From Lachnospiraceae bacterium (GTDB lineage Bacteria > Bacillota > Clostridia > Lachnospirales > Lachnospiraceae): 64,000 bases of DNA. This document shows positions 8,764 to 17,716 of the stretch, one piece after another; the stretch's first letter is position 1, and each line of letters opens with the position of its first letter. Position numbers and translations under genes: made by a program. The notes beneath the pieces were generated by a model. The model saw only the letters and a list, made by a program, of their open reading frames with translations. It had not been told where the DNA came from and searched no databases. Location of the stretch: positions 44,304 through 108,303 of the forward strand of contig JAFUNK010000018.1 of NCBI GenBank assembly GCA_017482205.1, given 5' to 3'.

Positions 8764-10578
8764 ATGTTAGAAAGAGGAAACAGAACTTTTCATAGAAAGA
8801 AGATAACCATCAGTTTCTTTTTGTGCACATTAGTGCTGGTGCTTTTGTTCTTCAGGCTGGTTTATCTGATGGTGGCAAAAGCAGATTACTATGCAGCAAA
8901 GGCAATAGAACTTCACGAAAGAGAGAGAAGCATCAAGGCAGCCAGAGGACGGATATTGGATTGTAACGGAACCGTTATTGCAGATAATAAGACAGTTTGT
9001 ACGATTTCCGTGATATATAACCAGATTGAGGATAAAGAAGCTGTTATTGATATGCTTTGTCGGGAATTGGGGCTTTCAGAGGAATATGTGCGGGCAAGAG
9101 TGGAGAAGTATTCCGCCATAGAGCGCATTAAAAGTAATGTGGATAAAGAAACCGGAGACCGTATCAGGGAGTACGATATGGCAGGGGTCAAGGTAGATGA
9201 GGACTATAAAAGGTATTACCCCTACGGCAGCCTTGCCTCCAAGGTACTCGGATTTACCGGTAGCGACAATCAGGGTATTATAGGATTGGAAGTTATTTAT
9301 GATGAGTATCTGGAGGGAGAAGCCGGTACGATACTGACGGTCACGGATGCAAGAGGTATTGAAGTGGAGGCGGCAGGTGAGAGCAGAATTGAGCCCATAA
9401 ATGGCAATGACCTACATATCAGTATCGATATGAATATCCAGAGTTATGCCACACAGCTTGCTAATCAGGCCATGGAAACCAAACAGGCGGACAGTGTATC
9501 CATTATTGTGATGGACCCTAACGACGGAGAACTCCTGGCCATGGTAAATGTGCCGGAATTTGACTTGAATAATCCCTATGAAATTTCCGAAGAAATGCTT
9601 TTGGCGGCGGATATTTCCGGTGGGGACGCTGAAAATTTGAGTACGGAGCAGACGCAGAATTTATTAAATGCCATGTGGAGAAACGGCTGTATCAATGATA
9701 CCTATGAGCCGGGGTCCACTTTCAAGATTATTACGGCAGCTGCAGGACTGGAATCCGGTGTGGTTACACCTCAGTCACAGTTTTCCTGTCCCGGTTATAT
9801 AGTGGTGGAGGATAGAAAAATACGTTGCCACAAGGTTGGCGGACATGGTGCAGAGGATTTTGTGCATGCCACCATGAACTCCTGTAACCCGGTATTTATC
9901 AGTGTGGGACTGCGTATGGGAGCAGAGACCTTTTATAATTACTTTGAGCAGTTTGGGCTTTTGCAAAAAACCGGTGTAGATTTACCGGGGGAAGCCGGAA
10001 CCATTATGCACAAGGTAGAAAACATGGGAGAAGTGGAGCTGGCAACGGTTTCCTTCGGACAGTCTTTTCAGATTACACCCATACAGCTTTTAACCACGGC
10101 AGCGTCTATAGTCAATGGCGGAAACCGTGTGACACCGCATTTTGGTGTGGAAATCACCGATTCCGACGGTAATGTGGTGGAAACACTGGAGTATCCCATT
10201 GAAGAAGGCATTGTATCCAAAGAAACCTCTGAGACCATGAGAGAAATGCTGGAAATGGTAGTATCAGAAGGCGGCGGAAAAAATGCATACATTGAAGGGG
10301 TCAGAATTGGCGGTAAAACAGCTACCAGCCAGACTCTTCCCAGAGGCAGCGGACGTTACATTGCATCATTTGTAGGCTTTGCACCGGCAGATGACCCGCA
10401 GGTAATTGCCATAGCCATCATCAATAATCCCCAGGGACAGTATTACGGAGGTATGATAGCAGCGCCTGTTGTCAGACAGCTTTTTGAAAATATTCTTCCT
10501 TATTTGGGAATTATGGATTATAATGAAGAAGATATTGCAGGAATATCCCTTTCAGGAGAGACCGGCAATGAAGAATGA
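8764..10578 (+). CDS. Second class B penicillin-binding protein, SpoVD position, with KTA in place of KTG
   Basis: This 604-aa membrane-anchored transpeptidase is a paralogue of the preceding gene. A membrane helix lies at about residues 18-39, then a dimerisation domain and a transpeptidase domain. Active-site motifs are Ser318 in STFK, SCN at 373-375 and KTA at 518-520, where nearly all members have KTG. The same segment of the neighbour reads GGKTGTAQTLPRG and here it reads GGKTATSQTLPRG. An ISGGDAE insert is present. In B. subtilis this slot holds spoVD, a spore-cortex transpeptidase, so a sporulation role is possible, but no PASTA domain is seen. Its ribosome site is buried in a hairpin. 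Confidence 0.9.
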   Translation: MLERGNRTFHRKKITISFFLCTLVLVLLFFRLVYLMVAKADYYAAKAIELHERERSIKAARGRILDCNGTVIADNKTVCTISVIYNQIEDKEAVIDMLCRELGLSEEYVRARVEKYSAIERIKSNVDKETGDRIREYDMAGVKVDEDYKRYYPYGSLASKVLGFTGSDNQGIIGLEVIYDEYLEGEAGTILTVTDARGIEVEAAGESRIEPINGNDLHISIDMNIQSYATQLANQAMETKQADSVSIIVMDPNDGELLAMVNVPEFDLNNPYEISEEMLLAADISGGDAENLSTEQTQNLLNAMWRNGCINDTYEPGSTFKIITAAAGLESGVVTPQSQFSCPGYIVVEDRKIRCHKVGGHGAEDFVHATMNSCNPVFISVGLRMGAETFYNYFEQFGLLQKTGVDLPGEAGTIMHKVENMGEVELATVSFGQSFQITPIQLLTTAASIVNGGNRVTPHFGVEITDSDGNVVETLEYPIEEGIVSKETSETMREMLEMVVSEGGGKNAYIEGVRIGGKTATSQTLPRGSGRYIASFVGFAPADDPQVIAIAIINNPQGQYYGGMIAAPVVRQLFENILPYLGIMDYNEEDIAGISLSGETGNEE

Positions 10579-10638
10579 GACAGTGTGAAAGAGGCCGGTT
10601 TAATGCCGGATTTGAATTAGAAAACGAGGGTGAAAGAT

Positions 10639-12000
10639 ATGGAATTACAAAACAAAAAGGTTTTGATAGTAGGTTCCGGGAAAAGCGGTATAGCAGCGGC
10701 AGGCTTGTTGGTAAAAGCCGGTGCATTGCCGGTATTGTTTGACAGTAATGAAAAGCTGACTATAAAAGAAATGGAAGAAAAATTGGGAAACATTCAAATT
10801 CCCTGTTATGCAGGAGACTTGCCTGAAGACATAAAAAAGGAAACAGAGGTTTTGGTGTTAAGTCCCGGTGTGCCTGTGGATTTGCCCTTTGTAGAAGCGT
10901 TTAAGGCATTGGGTGTGCCTGTTATCGGAGAAATCGAACTGGCATACCTTTTGGAAAAAGGGCGTGTGATTGCCATTACAGGTACAAACGGTAAGACTAC
11001 CACCACCACCTTGGTGGGAGATATTATGAAAGCCCACTTTGCAGATGTATTCGTGGTAGGCAATATTGGAAATCCCTATACCCTTGAGGTAACAAAAACA
11101 GATGAAAATTCCGTGACGGTAGCAGAAATCAGTAGTTTCCAGTTAGAAACAACGGATACCTTTCATCCGGTAGTTTCTGCAATTTTAAATATTACGCCGG
11201 ATCATTTAAACCGTCATCATACCATGGAAAATTATGTGGCAGCCAAAGAAGCGGTAGCTGTTAAACAGACAGGAGATGAGGTCTGTGTGTTAAATTATGA
11301 GGACGCTTACCTTCTTGATTTTGCAAAACGTTGTCCTGCAAGGGTTATATTCTTCTCTTCCAAGCACAAACTGGAGGACGGTTACTTCTATAAAGAGGGA
11401 TACATTTACAGAGCCCAAGGCGGCAGTAGTGAACAGATTTTAAATGTTCATACGGATATGAATCTGGTAGGTATCTGTAATGTGGAAAATGTTATGGCGG
11501 CACTTGCCATCGCAGAAAGCATGAATGTACCCAAAGAAACGGTTCTGCGGGTAATTAAAGAGTTTAAGGCAGTAGAACACCGTATTGAATATGTGGCAGA
11601 AAAAGGCGGTGTTTTGTATTACAATGATTCTAAGGGAACTAATCCTGATGCAGCCATTCAAGGAATTCGTGCCATGGATAGACCCACCGTACTCATTGGC
11701 GGCGGATATGACAAGGGCAGTACCTATGATGAGTGGATAGAGGCCTTTGATGGTAAAGTAAAGTGTCTGGTGTTGTTGGGACAGACGAAAGAGAAGATTG
11801 CAGAATGTGCAAGGGCACATGGATTTTCAGATATTAAAATGGCAGAAACTTTTAAAGAAGCTTTTGATATCTGTGTGGAGGCTGCAGAGAGCGGAGATGC
11901 GGTATTGCTTTCCCCTGCCTGTGCAAGCTGGGGAATGTTTCCCAATTATGAAGAACGGGGCAGAATATTCAAGGAATATGTAAATGCCTTAAAGGAGTAG
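10639..12000 (+). CDS. murD: UDP-N-acetylmuramoyl-L-alanine--D-glutamate ligase
   Basis: MurD adds D-glutamate to UDP-MurNAc-L-Ala in the cytoplasm. From the ATG at 10639, which has GAGGGTGA upstream, it has 453 residues. The N-terminal Rossmann-like domain begins VLIVGSGKSGIAAA, the central ATP-binding loop is ITGTNGKTTTTTLVGD near residue 112, and the NDSKGTNPDA motif near 330 marks the C-terminal Mur ligase domain. The GTG at 10630 is inside the ribosome site and was rejected. mraY and murE, which usually precede murD, are missing from this position. Confidence 0.96.
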   Translation: MELQNKKVLIVGSGKSGIAAAGLLVKAGALPVLFDSNEKLTIKEMEEKLGNIQIPCYAGDLPEDIKKETEVLVLSPGVPVDLPFVEAFKALGVPVIGEIELAYLLEKGRVIAITGTNGKTTTTTLVGDIMKAHFADVFVVGNIGNPYTLEVTKTDENSVTVAEISSFQLETTDTFHPVVSAILNITPDHLNRHHTMENYVAAKEAVAVKQTGDEVCVLNYEDAYLLDFAKRCPARVIFFSSKHKLEDGYFYKEGYIYRAQGGSSEQILNVHTDMNLVGICNVENVMAALAIAESMNVPKETVLRVIKEFKAVEHRIEYVAEKGGVLYYNDSKGTNPDAAIQGIRAMDRPTVLIGGGYDKGSTYDEWIEAFDGKVKCLVLLGQTKEKIAECARAHGFSDIKMAETFKEAFDICVEAAESGDAVLLSPACASWGMFPNYEERGRIFKEYVNALKE

Positions 12001-12007
12001 TGACAAG

Positions 12008-13159
12008 GTGACGAGAAAAAAGAAAAAGCAAGGACAATCCGAATATTTCTTTGATTACAGCCTGTTGTTTATTGTGTTATTTTTACTGGGCTTTGGTCTG
12101 GTAATGCTGTATTCTACCAGTTCTTATGAAGCGGCACAGAAGTACGGCAGTTCCACCTATTATCTGGAAAAACAGATAAAGGCAACTATTTTGGGACTGA
12201 TTGGTATGATTGCAATTGCCAATATTCCCTATCATTTCTGGGAAAAGTTTTATGCACTGGGGTATGCAGTGTCAGCACTTTTGCTTTTGCTGATTATTCC
12301 CTTCGGGCATGAGTCCGGTGGTGCAAAGAGATGGTTCCGTATCGGCGGTTTGTCCATACAGCCTTCGGAAATAGCCAAAATCTGTATGATTTTGTTTTTG
12401 GCGGTGATGATTTGCAAAATGGGTAAGAGCATACGAACGTGGAAGGGATTTATTGCACTGGTATTGATGCCCGTACCTATTGTGCTTATGGTATGGAAGA
12501 TTACCTCAAACTTAAGTACGGCGATTATTATTATGGGTATTGCGGTACTTATGGTATTTGTAGCCAGCCCTGACTACAAGAAATTTATTGTGATGGGACT
12601 TGGCGGTGTGGCGGCTGTGGCGTTAGTGGTCTTTTACATAGTAAATGCTGCAAGTGCAGACAGTCTGGACTATCGTGGTAACCGTGTACTTGCATGGTTA
12701 AATCCCGAAGCCTATGTCAGTGATACCGGATATCAGACCTTACAGGCGTTGTATGCCATTGGTTCCGGCGGTGTCTGGGGAAAAGGTCTGGGGCAGAGTA
12801 TGCAGAAGCTGGGCTTTATTCCCGAAGCACAGAACGATATGATTTTTTCCATTATTTGTGAAGAGTTGGGCTTGTTTGGTGCGATTGCCATTATTCTGAT
12901 GTTTATTATGTTAATATGGAGACTGATGGTAATTGCCAATAATGCACCGGATTTGTTTGGTGCACTGTTGGTAGTGGGCGTTATGGGACATATGGCCATT
13001 CAGGTTATTTTAAATATTGCCGTTGTAACAAACACCATTCCCAACACTGGTATTTCCCTGCCGTTTATCAGCTACGGTGGTACGGCGGTATTGTTCCAGC
13101 TTGCTGAAATCGGGCTGGTATTAAACGTAGCAAAACGGATTCAGTTAAAAGAAGGATAA
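12008..13159 (+). CDS. ftsW: FtsW/SpoVE-type lipid II polymerase (SEDS family)
   Basis: SEDS proteins are polytopic membrane glycosyltransferases that polymerise lipid II together with a class B PBP. The 383-aa protein has about ten membrane helices. SEDS signatures include GLVMLYSTSSYEAA near the start, GGAKRWFRIGGLSIQPSE at about 104-121 and NTIPNTGISLPFISYGGTA near the end. The start codon is GTG with AAGGAG about 10 bases upstream. It may be the FtsW or the SpoVE paralogue; sequence alone does not decide this. It sits 7 bp after murD and near two class B PBPs that are its likely partners. Confidence 0.94.
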   Translation: MTRKKKKQGQSEYFFDYSLLFIVLFLLGFGLVMLYSTSSYEAAQKYGSSTYYLEKQIKATILGLIGMIAIANIPYHFWEKFYALGYAVSALLLLLIIPFGHESGGAKRWFRIGGLSIQPSEIAKICMILFLAVMICKMGKSIRTWKGFIALVLMPVPIVLMVWKITSNLSTAIIIMGIAVLMVFVASPDYKKFIVMGLGGVAAVALVVFYIVNAASADSLDYRGNRVLAWLNPEAYVSDTGYQTLQALYAIGSGGVWGKGLGQSMQKLGFIPEAQNDMIFSIICEELGLFGAIAIILMFIMLIWRLMVIANNAPDLFGALLVVGVMGHMAIQVILNIAVVTNTIPNTGISLPFISYGGTAVLFQLAEIGLVLNVAKRIQLKEG

Positions 13160-13230
13160 TCAGCCCGTGAACCCTTTTCGGGGCATATGAATATGATAAC
13201 ATATATCGGTCTTATCAGTGGAGGAGCAGA

Positions 13231-14496
13231 GTGGAGTCTATTTATATCCATGGCGGAGTTGCACTGCAGGGACAGGTCAGAATACAGGGCTCCAAGAACG
13301 CAGTGTTACCGGTTCTGGCAGCAACTGTACTGATAGAAGGGACCAGTATTATTGAAAATTGTCCCAGACTTCTGGATGTGTATCATATGCAGGCTTTGTT
13401 AAAAAGTCTGGGGTGTGTATGCCTTTGGGACGGTGAAAAACTAAAGGTTAATGCGGCGGGCGTGGATCTTGTGCATGCATTGGGCGGTATGCCGCAGGAT
13501 GCTGCGAAAGGGATGCGGTCCTCCATTATTTTGTTAGGAGCATTGCTTGGCAGAACGGGAGAAGTGAGGATAGAGTACCCCGGCGGGTGCGTGATTGGGG
13601 AACGCCCTGTGGATATACACATAGAGGCTTTGAAAAAGCTGAATGTACAATTTGAAGAAACAATACAGGGGTTGTATGCCTATACGGATAGACTTAGAGG
13701 GGCAGAGATTGACCTGCCGGTTCCCAGTGTGGGAGCCACGGAAAACAGTATTCTGGCGGCGGTACTGGCAGAAGGAATCACGATAATCAGAGGGGCAGCC
13801 AGAGAGCCGGAGGTGGTAACGCTTTGCGAGTTCCTTTCTGCCTGCGGAGCAGATATTACAGGCGGTGGCAGCTCTACGATTATTATCAAAGGGGTAGAGA
13901 AACTGAGTGGTGCACAGTTTAGGATACCCGGTGACCGAATTGTGGCAGGAACCTATTTGTGTGCCTGTATGGCGGCAGGTGGGGAAGTTCTTTTAAAAGA
14001 AGCACCGGTAGAACAAATGCAGGCTGTATTGCATGTGGCAGAACAGATGGGAGCATGCTGCCAGCAGGCAAAGGAAGGGCTTTATGTGCAGATGCACGAA
14101 AGACCATTGACATTAGAAAAGCTGGTTACACAACCCTATCCGGGATTTCCCACGGATATGCAGTCACCATTTTTATCGGTACTGACGTTGGCAAAGGGAA
14201 CCTGTATCATTGAAGAAAATATATTTGAAAACAGATTTCATACCGTGCCTTATTTACAGGCTATGGGGGCAGCGGTTCAACAGACAGATGCCCATCATGT
14301 TAAGGTAAGCGGTGTAGAGGAACTGCATGGATTTACGGTATCCGCAAAGGAACTTAGAGGCGGAGCTGCACTGGTAATAGCAGGAACGGCGGCGAAAGGA
14401 GAAACCGTAGTGGACGGCTGCAGATTTATAGAGCGCGGCTATGAGAATATATGCAGGGATTTAAGAGAGTTAGGAGTGCGTATTTACGGTGTATAA
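13231..14496 (+). CDS. murA: UDP-N-acetylglucosamine 1-carboxyvinyltransferase
   Basis: MurA transfers enolpyruvate from PEP to UDP-GlcNAc, the first committed step of peptidoglycan synthesis. The 421-aa protein has the inside-out alpha/beta barrel pattern. Lys22 of GSKNAVLP and the catalytic Cys120 in GGCVIGERPVDIH, the fosfomycin target, are both present. A GTG start follows GGAGGAG by 4 bases. The gene lies where murG stands in many dcw clusters, and it overlaps the start of divIB by 8 bp. Low-GC Gram-positives often have two murA copies, so another may exist elsewhere. Confidence 0.95.
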   Translation: MESIYIHGGVALQGQVRIQGSKNAVLPVLAATVLIEGTSIIENCPRLLDVYHMQALLKSLGCVCLWDGEKLKVNAAGVDLVHALGGMPQDAAKGMRSSIILLGALLGRTGEVRIEYPGGCVIGERPVDIHIEALKKLNVQFEETIQGLYAYTDRLRGAEIDLPVPSVGATENSILAAVLAEGITIIRGAAREPEVVTLCEFLSACGADITGGGSSTIIIKGVEKLSGAQFRIPGDRIVAGTYLCACMAAGGEVLLKEAPVEQMQAVLHVAEQMGACCQQAKEGLYVQMHERPLTLEKLVTQPYPGFPTDMQSPFLSVLTLAKGTCIIEENIFENRFHTVPYLQAMGAAVQQTDAHHVKVSGVEELHGFTVSAKELRGGAALVIAGTAAKGETVVDGCRFIERGYENICRDLRELGVRIYGV

Positions 14497-15235
14497 AAGC
14501 AGAAAAACCAAAAGGAGAAAAAGAACAGGTATCAAAATACTGGTAATGCTGGCAGTAGTGGCATTGCTTCTGGGTGGTCTTTATTATTTTCTGCTGACGC
14601 GGACTGTAAAAACCGTCTATGTAGAGGGCAATGTCCACTACACTAAAGAAGAAATAGAGGCAATGGTAATGAAAGGACCGCTGGGAAACAATTCCCTGTA
14701 TCTCTCGTTGGAATATGCCAATAAAGAGATAACGGATATCCCGTTCATTGCGTCCCTCAAAGTAGAAGTATTGGCACCGGATACCATAAGAATTAAAGTA
14801 CTTGAAAAAACACTGGCAGGCTATGTCTGTTATTTGGACAGGTATCTGTACTTTGATAATGACGGCATCGTGGTAGAAATATCCAAGGTTAAAACAGAAG
14901 GTGTTCCGGAGATAACCGGTCTGGATTTTGAATTTGCGGTGTTGGGAGAACCCTTACCTGTGGCGGACAAAGATATTTTCTACAAAATATTATCCATGAC
15001 AAAGACCTTAACAAAATATGAGTTGTCATCCGACAGGATTTATTTTGGTTCATTAGATAACATGGTATTGTATTTCGGTGATATCAAGGTAGAATTCGGC
15101 GCAGAAGATTTATTGGATGAAAAAATCATGGTACTGCAAAGTCTGCTTCCCCAATTAGCCGGAAAGAAAGGTACGCTGAACTTGCAGAATTATGATGAAA
15201 ATACCCAGTCAATCCCCTTTATGCCGGAGGAATAA
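14489..15235 (+). CDS. divIB: Cell division protein DivIB/FtsQ
   Basis: DivIB/FtsQ is a bitopic divisome protein that acts with FtsL and DivIC. The 248-aa sequence has a very basic tail (RKTKRRKRTG), one membrane helix (about residues 15-35), and a POTRA domain that starts TVKTVYVEGNVHYTKEEIEA. A beta domain follows to the C-terminus. The start is GTG, overlapping murA, with an AGGAG at a longer than usual distance (14 bases), so translational coupling is likely. The last codons and the stop codon lie in a 22-bp tandem duplication. Confidence 0.88.
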   Translation: MYKSRKTKRRKRTGIKILVMLAVVALLLGGLYYFLLTRTVKTVYVEGNVHYTKEEIEAMVMKGPLGNNSLYLSLEYANKEITDIPFIASLKVEVLAPDTIRIKVLEKTLAGYVCYLDRYLYFDNDGIVVEISKVKTEGVPEITGLDFEFAVLGEPLPVADKDIFYKILSMTKTLTKYELSSDRIYFGSLDNMVLYFGDIKVEFGAEDLLDEKIMVLQSLLPQLAGKKGTLNLQNYDENTQSIPFMPEE

Positions 15236-15264
15236 AGATTTTATGCCGGAGGAATAAAGATTTT
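15221..15264 (+). repeat. 22-bp tandem duplication covering the divIB stop codon
   Basis: Two perfect 22-bp copies (15221-15242 and 15243-15264) each encode MPEE followed by TAA, and a degraded third copy follows to about 15287. Only the first copy is translated. It looks like a slippage duplication at the gene end. Confidence 0.85.
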
Positions 15265-15364
15265 ATGCCAAAGGAATGGAAGACTTTATGTTAGTGGATG
15301 AAAGTTTCACTTGTCTGAAAAAAGTGAAAAAGTGAAAAAACCTTTGAATTATTAAAAAAAGATG

Positions 15365-15393
15365 TTGCTAATTTGTAAAAATAATTATATGAT
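15365..15393 (+). promoter_or_regulatory. Promoter of ftsZ
   Basis: TTGCTA (15365-15370) and TATGAT (15388-15393) are separated by 17 bp in an AT-rich stretch. The start codon is about 42 bp downstream of the -10. Three AAGTG-type or inverted TTTCACTT elements (15305-15337) lie just upstream. Confidence 0.7.
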
Positions 15394-15434
15394 AAAATAT
15401 ATGGACTTTATTAGGGAATAAGGAGGATGCACCC

Positions 15435-16622
15435 TTGTTAGAGATTAAGACGAATGACGCTGAATCTGCTGCAAAAATCATCGTAGTCGGTGTAGGTGGA
15501 GCAGGTAACAACGCTGTAAATAGAATGGTTGATGAAAATATTGACGGAGTGGAATTTATCGGTGTCAATACCGATAAGCAGGCTTTACAGCTCTGTAAAG
15601 CGCCCAAACTGTTGCAGATTGGTGAGAAACTTACCAAAGGACTGGGTGCAGGTGCAAAGCCTGAAATCGGTGAAAAAGCAGCAGAAGAAAGCACTGAAGA
15701 AATCGAAGCAGCATTAAAAGGTGCGGATATGGTATTTGTTACCTGTGGTATGGGTGGCGGTACCGGTACAGGTGCGGCACCGGTAGTTGCAAAGATTGCA
15801 AAAGATATGGGTATTCTGACCGTAGGTGTTGTCACAAAGCCTTTCCGCTTTGAAGCAAAGGCACGTATGACCAATGCACTTATGGGTATTGAAAATATTA
15901 AGGGTAATGTAGATACTTTGATTGTCATTCCCAATGACAAACTGCTTGAAATTGTGGACAAGCGTACTACTATGCCTGAAGCACTTAAGAAAGCTGACGA
16001 AGTATTACAGCAGGCAGTACAGGGTATCACTGACCTGATTAATGTACCTGCAGTTATCAACTTAGACTTTGCGGATGTACAGACTGTTATGAAGGACAAG
16101 GGTGTGGCACATATCGGTATCGGTGTGGGCAAGGGTGACGACAAGGCACTTGACGCAGTTAAGATGGCAGTAGAAAGCCCTCTGTTAGAGACCACCATTA
16201 CAGGTGCAAGCCATGTTATTATTAACGTATCCGGTGACATTACTTTAAATGATGCTTCCGAAGCATCCGATTATGTAAGAGAACTGACCGGAGATGATGT
16301 AAATGTTATCTTTGGTGCGATGTATGATGCATCCCAGCCTGATATCTGTACCATTACAGTTATTGCAACAGGATTGGAAGCACCTGCAGCAAAGGGTGTA
16401 AAGCCCGGTGCATTTGGTACATATCCCGGTGCAAACAGATTTATCCAGCCTACTTCTTACCAGAGTACGATGACGGAAAGTCCCTTAAAGCGCAATCCGG
16501 AAGATGTACAGAAGCCTTTTGTAAAACCTGTGTTAAACGGTATCAGCAAGCCGGCTGATCTTCGTTCTTCCGTAGAAGAGAAATCCTTAAAAATTCCTGA
16601 TTTCTTACAACGCAACAAATAA
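15435..16622 (+). CDS. ftsZ: Cell division GTPase FtsZ
   Basis: FtsZ is the tubulin-like GTPase that forms the division ring. The 395-aa protein has the N-terminal [13 protein letters not shown] loop, the tubulin signature GGGTGTG at 107-113, the T7-region [11 protein letters not shown], a variable linker, and a C-terminal peptide [10 protein letters not shown] for FtsA/SepF-type partners. The start must be TTG: AGGAGG lies 8 bases upstream, and the only nearby ATG (15427) runs into a stop after four codons. It has its own promoter and terminator. No ftsA precedes it, so another membrane tether such as SepF is expected elsewhere. Confidence 0.97.
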   Translation: MLEIKTNDAESAAKIIVVGVGGAGNNAVNRMVDENIDGVEFIGVNTDKQALQLCKAPKLLQIGEKLTKGLGAGAKPEIGEKAAEESTEEIEAALKGADMVFVTCGMGGGTGTGAAPVVAKIAKDMGILTVGVVTKPFRFEAKARMTNALMGIENIKGNVDTLIVIPNDKLLEIVDKRTTMPEALKKADEVLQQAVQGITDLINVPAVINLDFADVQTVMKDKGVAHIGIGVGKGDDKALDAVKMAVESPLLETTITGASHVIINVSGDITLNDASEASDYVRELTGDDVNVIFGAMYDASQPDICTITVIATGLEAPAAKGVKPGAFGTYPGANRFIQPTSYQSTMTESPLKRNPEDVQKPFVKPVLNGISKPADLRSSVEEKSLKIPDFLQRNK

Positions 16623-16643
16623 GCATATACTATATAAATGCAC

Positions 16644-16680
16644 AAAAAAAGAAACCGATACATTCGGTTTCTTTTTTTGT
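16644..16680 (+). terminator. Rho-independent terminator after ftsZ
   Basis: A 15-bp perfect stem (16644-16658 with 16664-16678) with a TACAT loop has A and T runs at its outer ends, so it could act in both directions. Confidence 0.9.
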
Positions 16681-16743
16681 GGTGCGGAATGTACCGTGGC
16701 ACATTCTTTTTACTGTATAGGAAAGTTCTCCTGTATTTTTTTG

Positions 16744-16821
16744 CCTGTCGAAATCCGTAGGAAAAAACAGACAGTCCATAGAAGAAATGCGACAAATTCT
16801 TTAAGGAAGTCCTTTTATAAT
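16744..16821 (+). promoter_or_regulatory. Spo0A-type promoter region of spoIIGA-sigE
   Basis: TATAAT (16816-16821) is preceded at 21 bp by GCGACA (16789-16794), which is part of TGCGACAAA, an 8/9 match to the inverted Spo0A box. A second box-like CCTGTCGAA lies at 16744-16752. The B. subtilis spoIIG promoter is known for an over-long spacer with Spo0A boxes near the -35, and this layout resembles it. Confidence 0.55.
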
Positions 16822-16869
16822 GATTATCAGGTGTTACATAATCCCTGCAAGCGGGAAGGAGAGGAGGAT

Positions 16870-17676
16870 ATGTATTATGAAATTTATGCAGACAGCCTGT
16901 TTTTGCTTAATTTCACATTGAATCTCTATCTGTTGTTGCTGGTGAACAAGAGTCTGCACCGCACTGCCACGCGGTTTAGGCTTTTCTTGGGAGCAGTATG
17001 GGGGGGAGCCGGATATTGTCTGGTGTTTTTTCTGCCCATGCCAATGCTTGTAAAGATTATATTTGCAGCCATATGTGTAAACGTCGGGAGTCTTGTGTTT
17101 GTGTTTCGACCGCCCTCTCTTAAAGGGGTTATGAAGCTGGCGGAAAGTATGTTTTTATATGCATTTCTGTTGGGCGGTGCGTTTCTGATGTTGATGAATC
17201 ATGTGAAGGTGTTCAGAAACAATATGATGTCCTTCATAACGGTTATTGCCTGCGGAGGTATTTTTGTACTTATATTTTACGGCAGAATAGGAAAAGCCGA
17301 AGAGCAGAAACTGAAGCCCTGTATGGTGGAATTGTGTAAAGGGGAGGAAAAAATACAGATACATGGTCTGATTGATACCGGAAATTCCCTAATAGAGCCT
17401 ATTAGCGGCAAACCGGTATCAGTGGTAGACAAAGAAATTTTTGAAAAACTCGTGAAAGAGCAGGAAAAGGTGGATTTGGGGTTCAGAGTGATACCATATC
17501 GCAGTGTAGGCTGTGAGAGGGGAATTATGAAAGGCTATGAAATACCTGAGATTATAATTGAACAGGATGGCATGAAAAAAACGTGTTACAACATTTATGT
17601 TGGAGTCAGTGAGGGAAAGGTTTCTTCCAAAGGAAGCTACCAGATATTAGTACATCCCAAACTGTTACAGGGATAG
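16870..17676 (+). CDS. spoIIGA: Sporulation sigma-E factor-processing peptidase SpoIIGA
   Basis: SpoIIGA is a membrane aspartic protease in the mother cell that removes the pro-peptide of sigma-E after a signal from the forespore. From the ATG at 16870, preceded by a strong GAGGAGG, it has 268 residues. The N-terminal half has about five membrane helices. The C-terminal half has the catalytic motif GLIDTGN with Asp169, followed by the [11 protein letters not shown] flap region. Upstream in-frame starts from 16696 lie in the promoter zone and were rejected. The gene directly precedes its substrate gene sigE, the usual arrangement. Confidence 0.94.
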   Translation: MYYEIYADSLFLLNFTLNLYLLLLVNKSLHRTATRFRLFLGAVWGGAGYCLVFFLPMPMLVKIIFAAICVNVGSLVFVFRPPSLKGVMKLAESMFLYAFLLGGAFLMLMNHVKVFRNNMMSFITVIACGGIFVLIFYGRIGKAEEQKLKPCMVELCKGEEKIQIHGLIDTGNSLIEPISGKPVSVVDKEIFEKLVKEQEKVDLGFRVIPYRSVGCERGIMKGYEIPEIIIEQDGMKKTCYNIYVGVSEGKVSSKGSYQILVHPKLLQG

Positions 17677-17716
17677 ACATGATAAAAGAAGAAATACGAA
17701 AACGGAGGGATATATT

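Noticed and set aside
15300-15340. AAGTGAAA repeats before ftsZ as MraZ boxes
   Set aside because: The two direct copies are 8 bp apart rather than 10 and lack the GG of the array before mraZ, so MraZ binding is not supported.
15368-16240. Long (290-codon) minus-strand ORF opposite ftsZ
   Set aside because: It is antisense to a highly conserved gene, is Ser/Pro/Thr-rich as expected of a shadow frame, and lacks a ribosome site.
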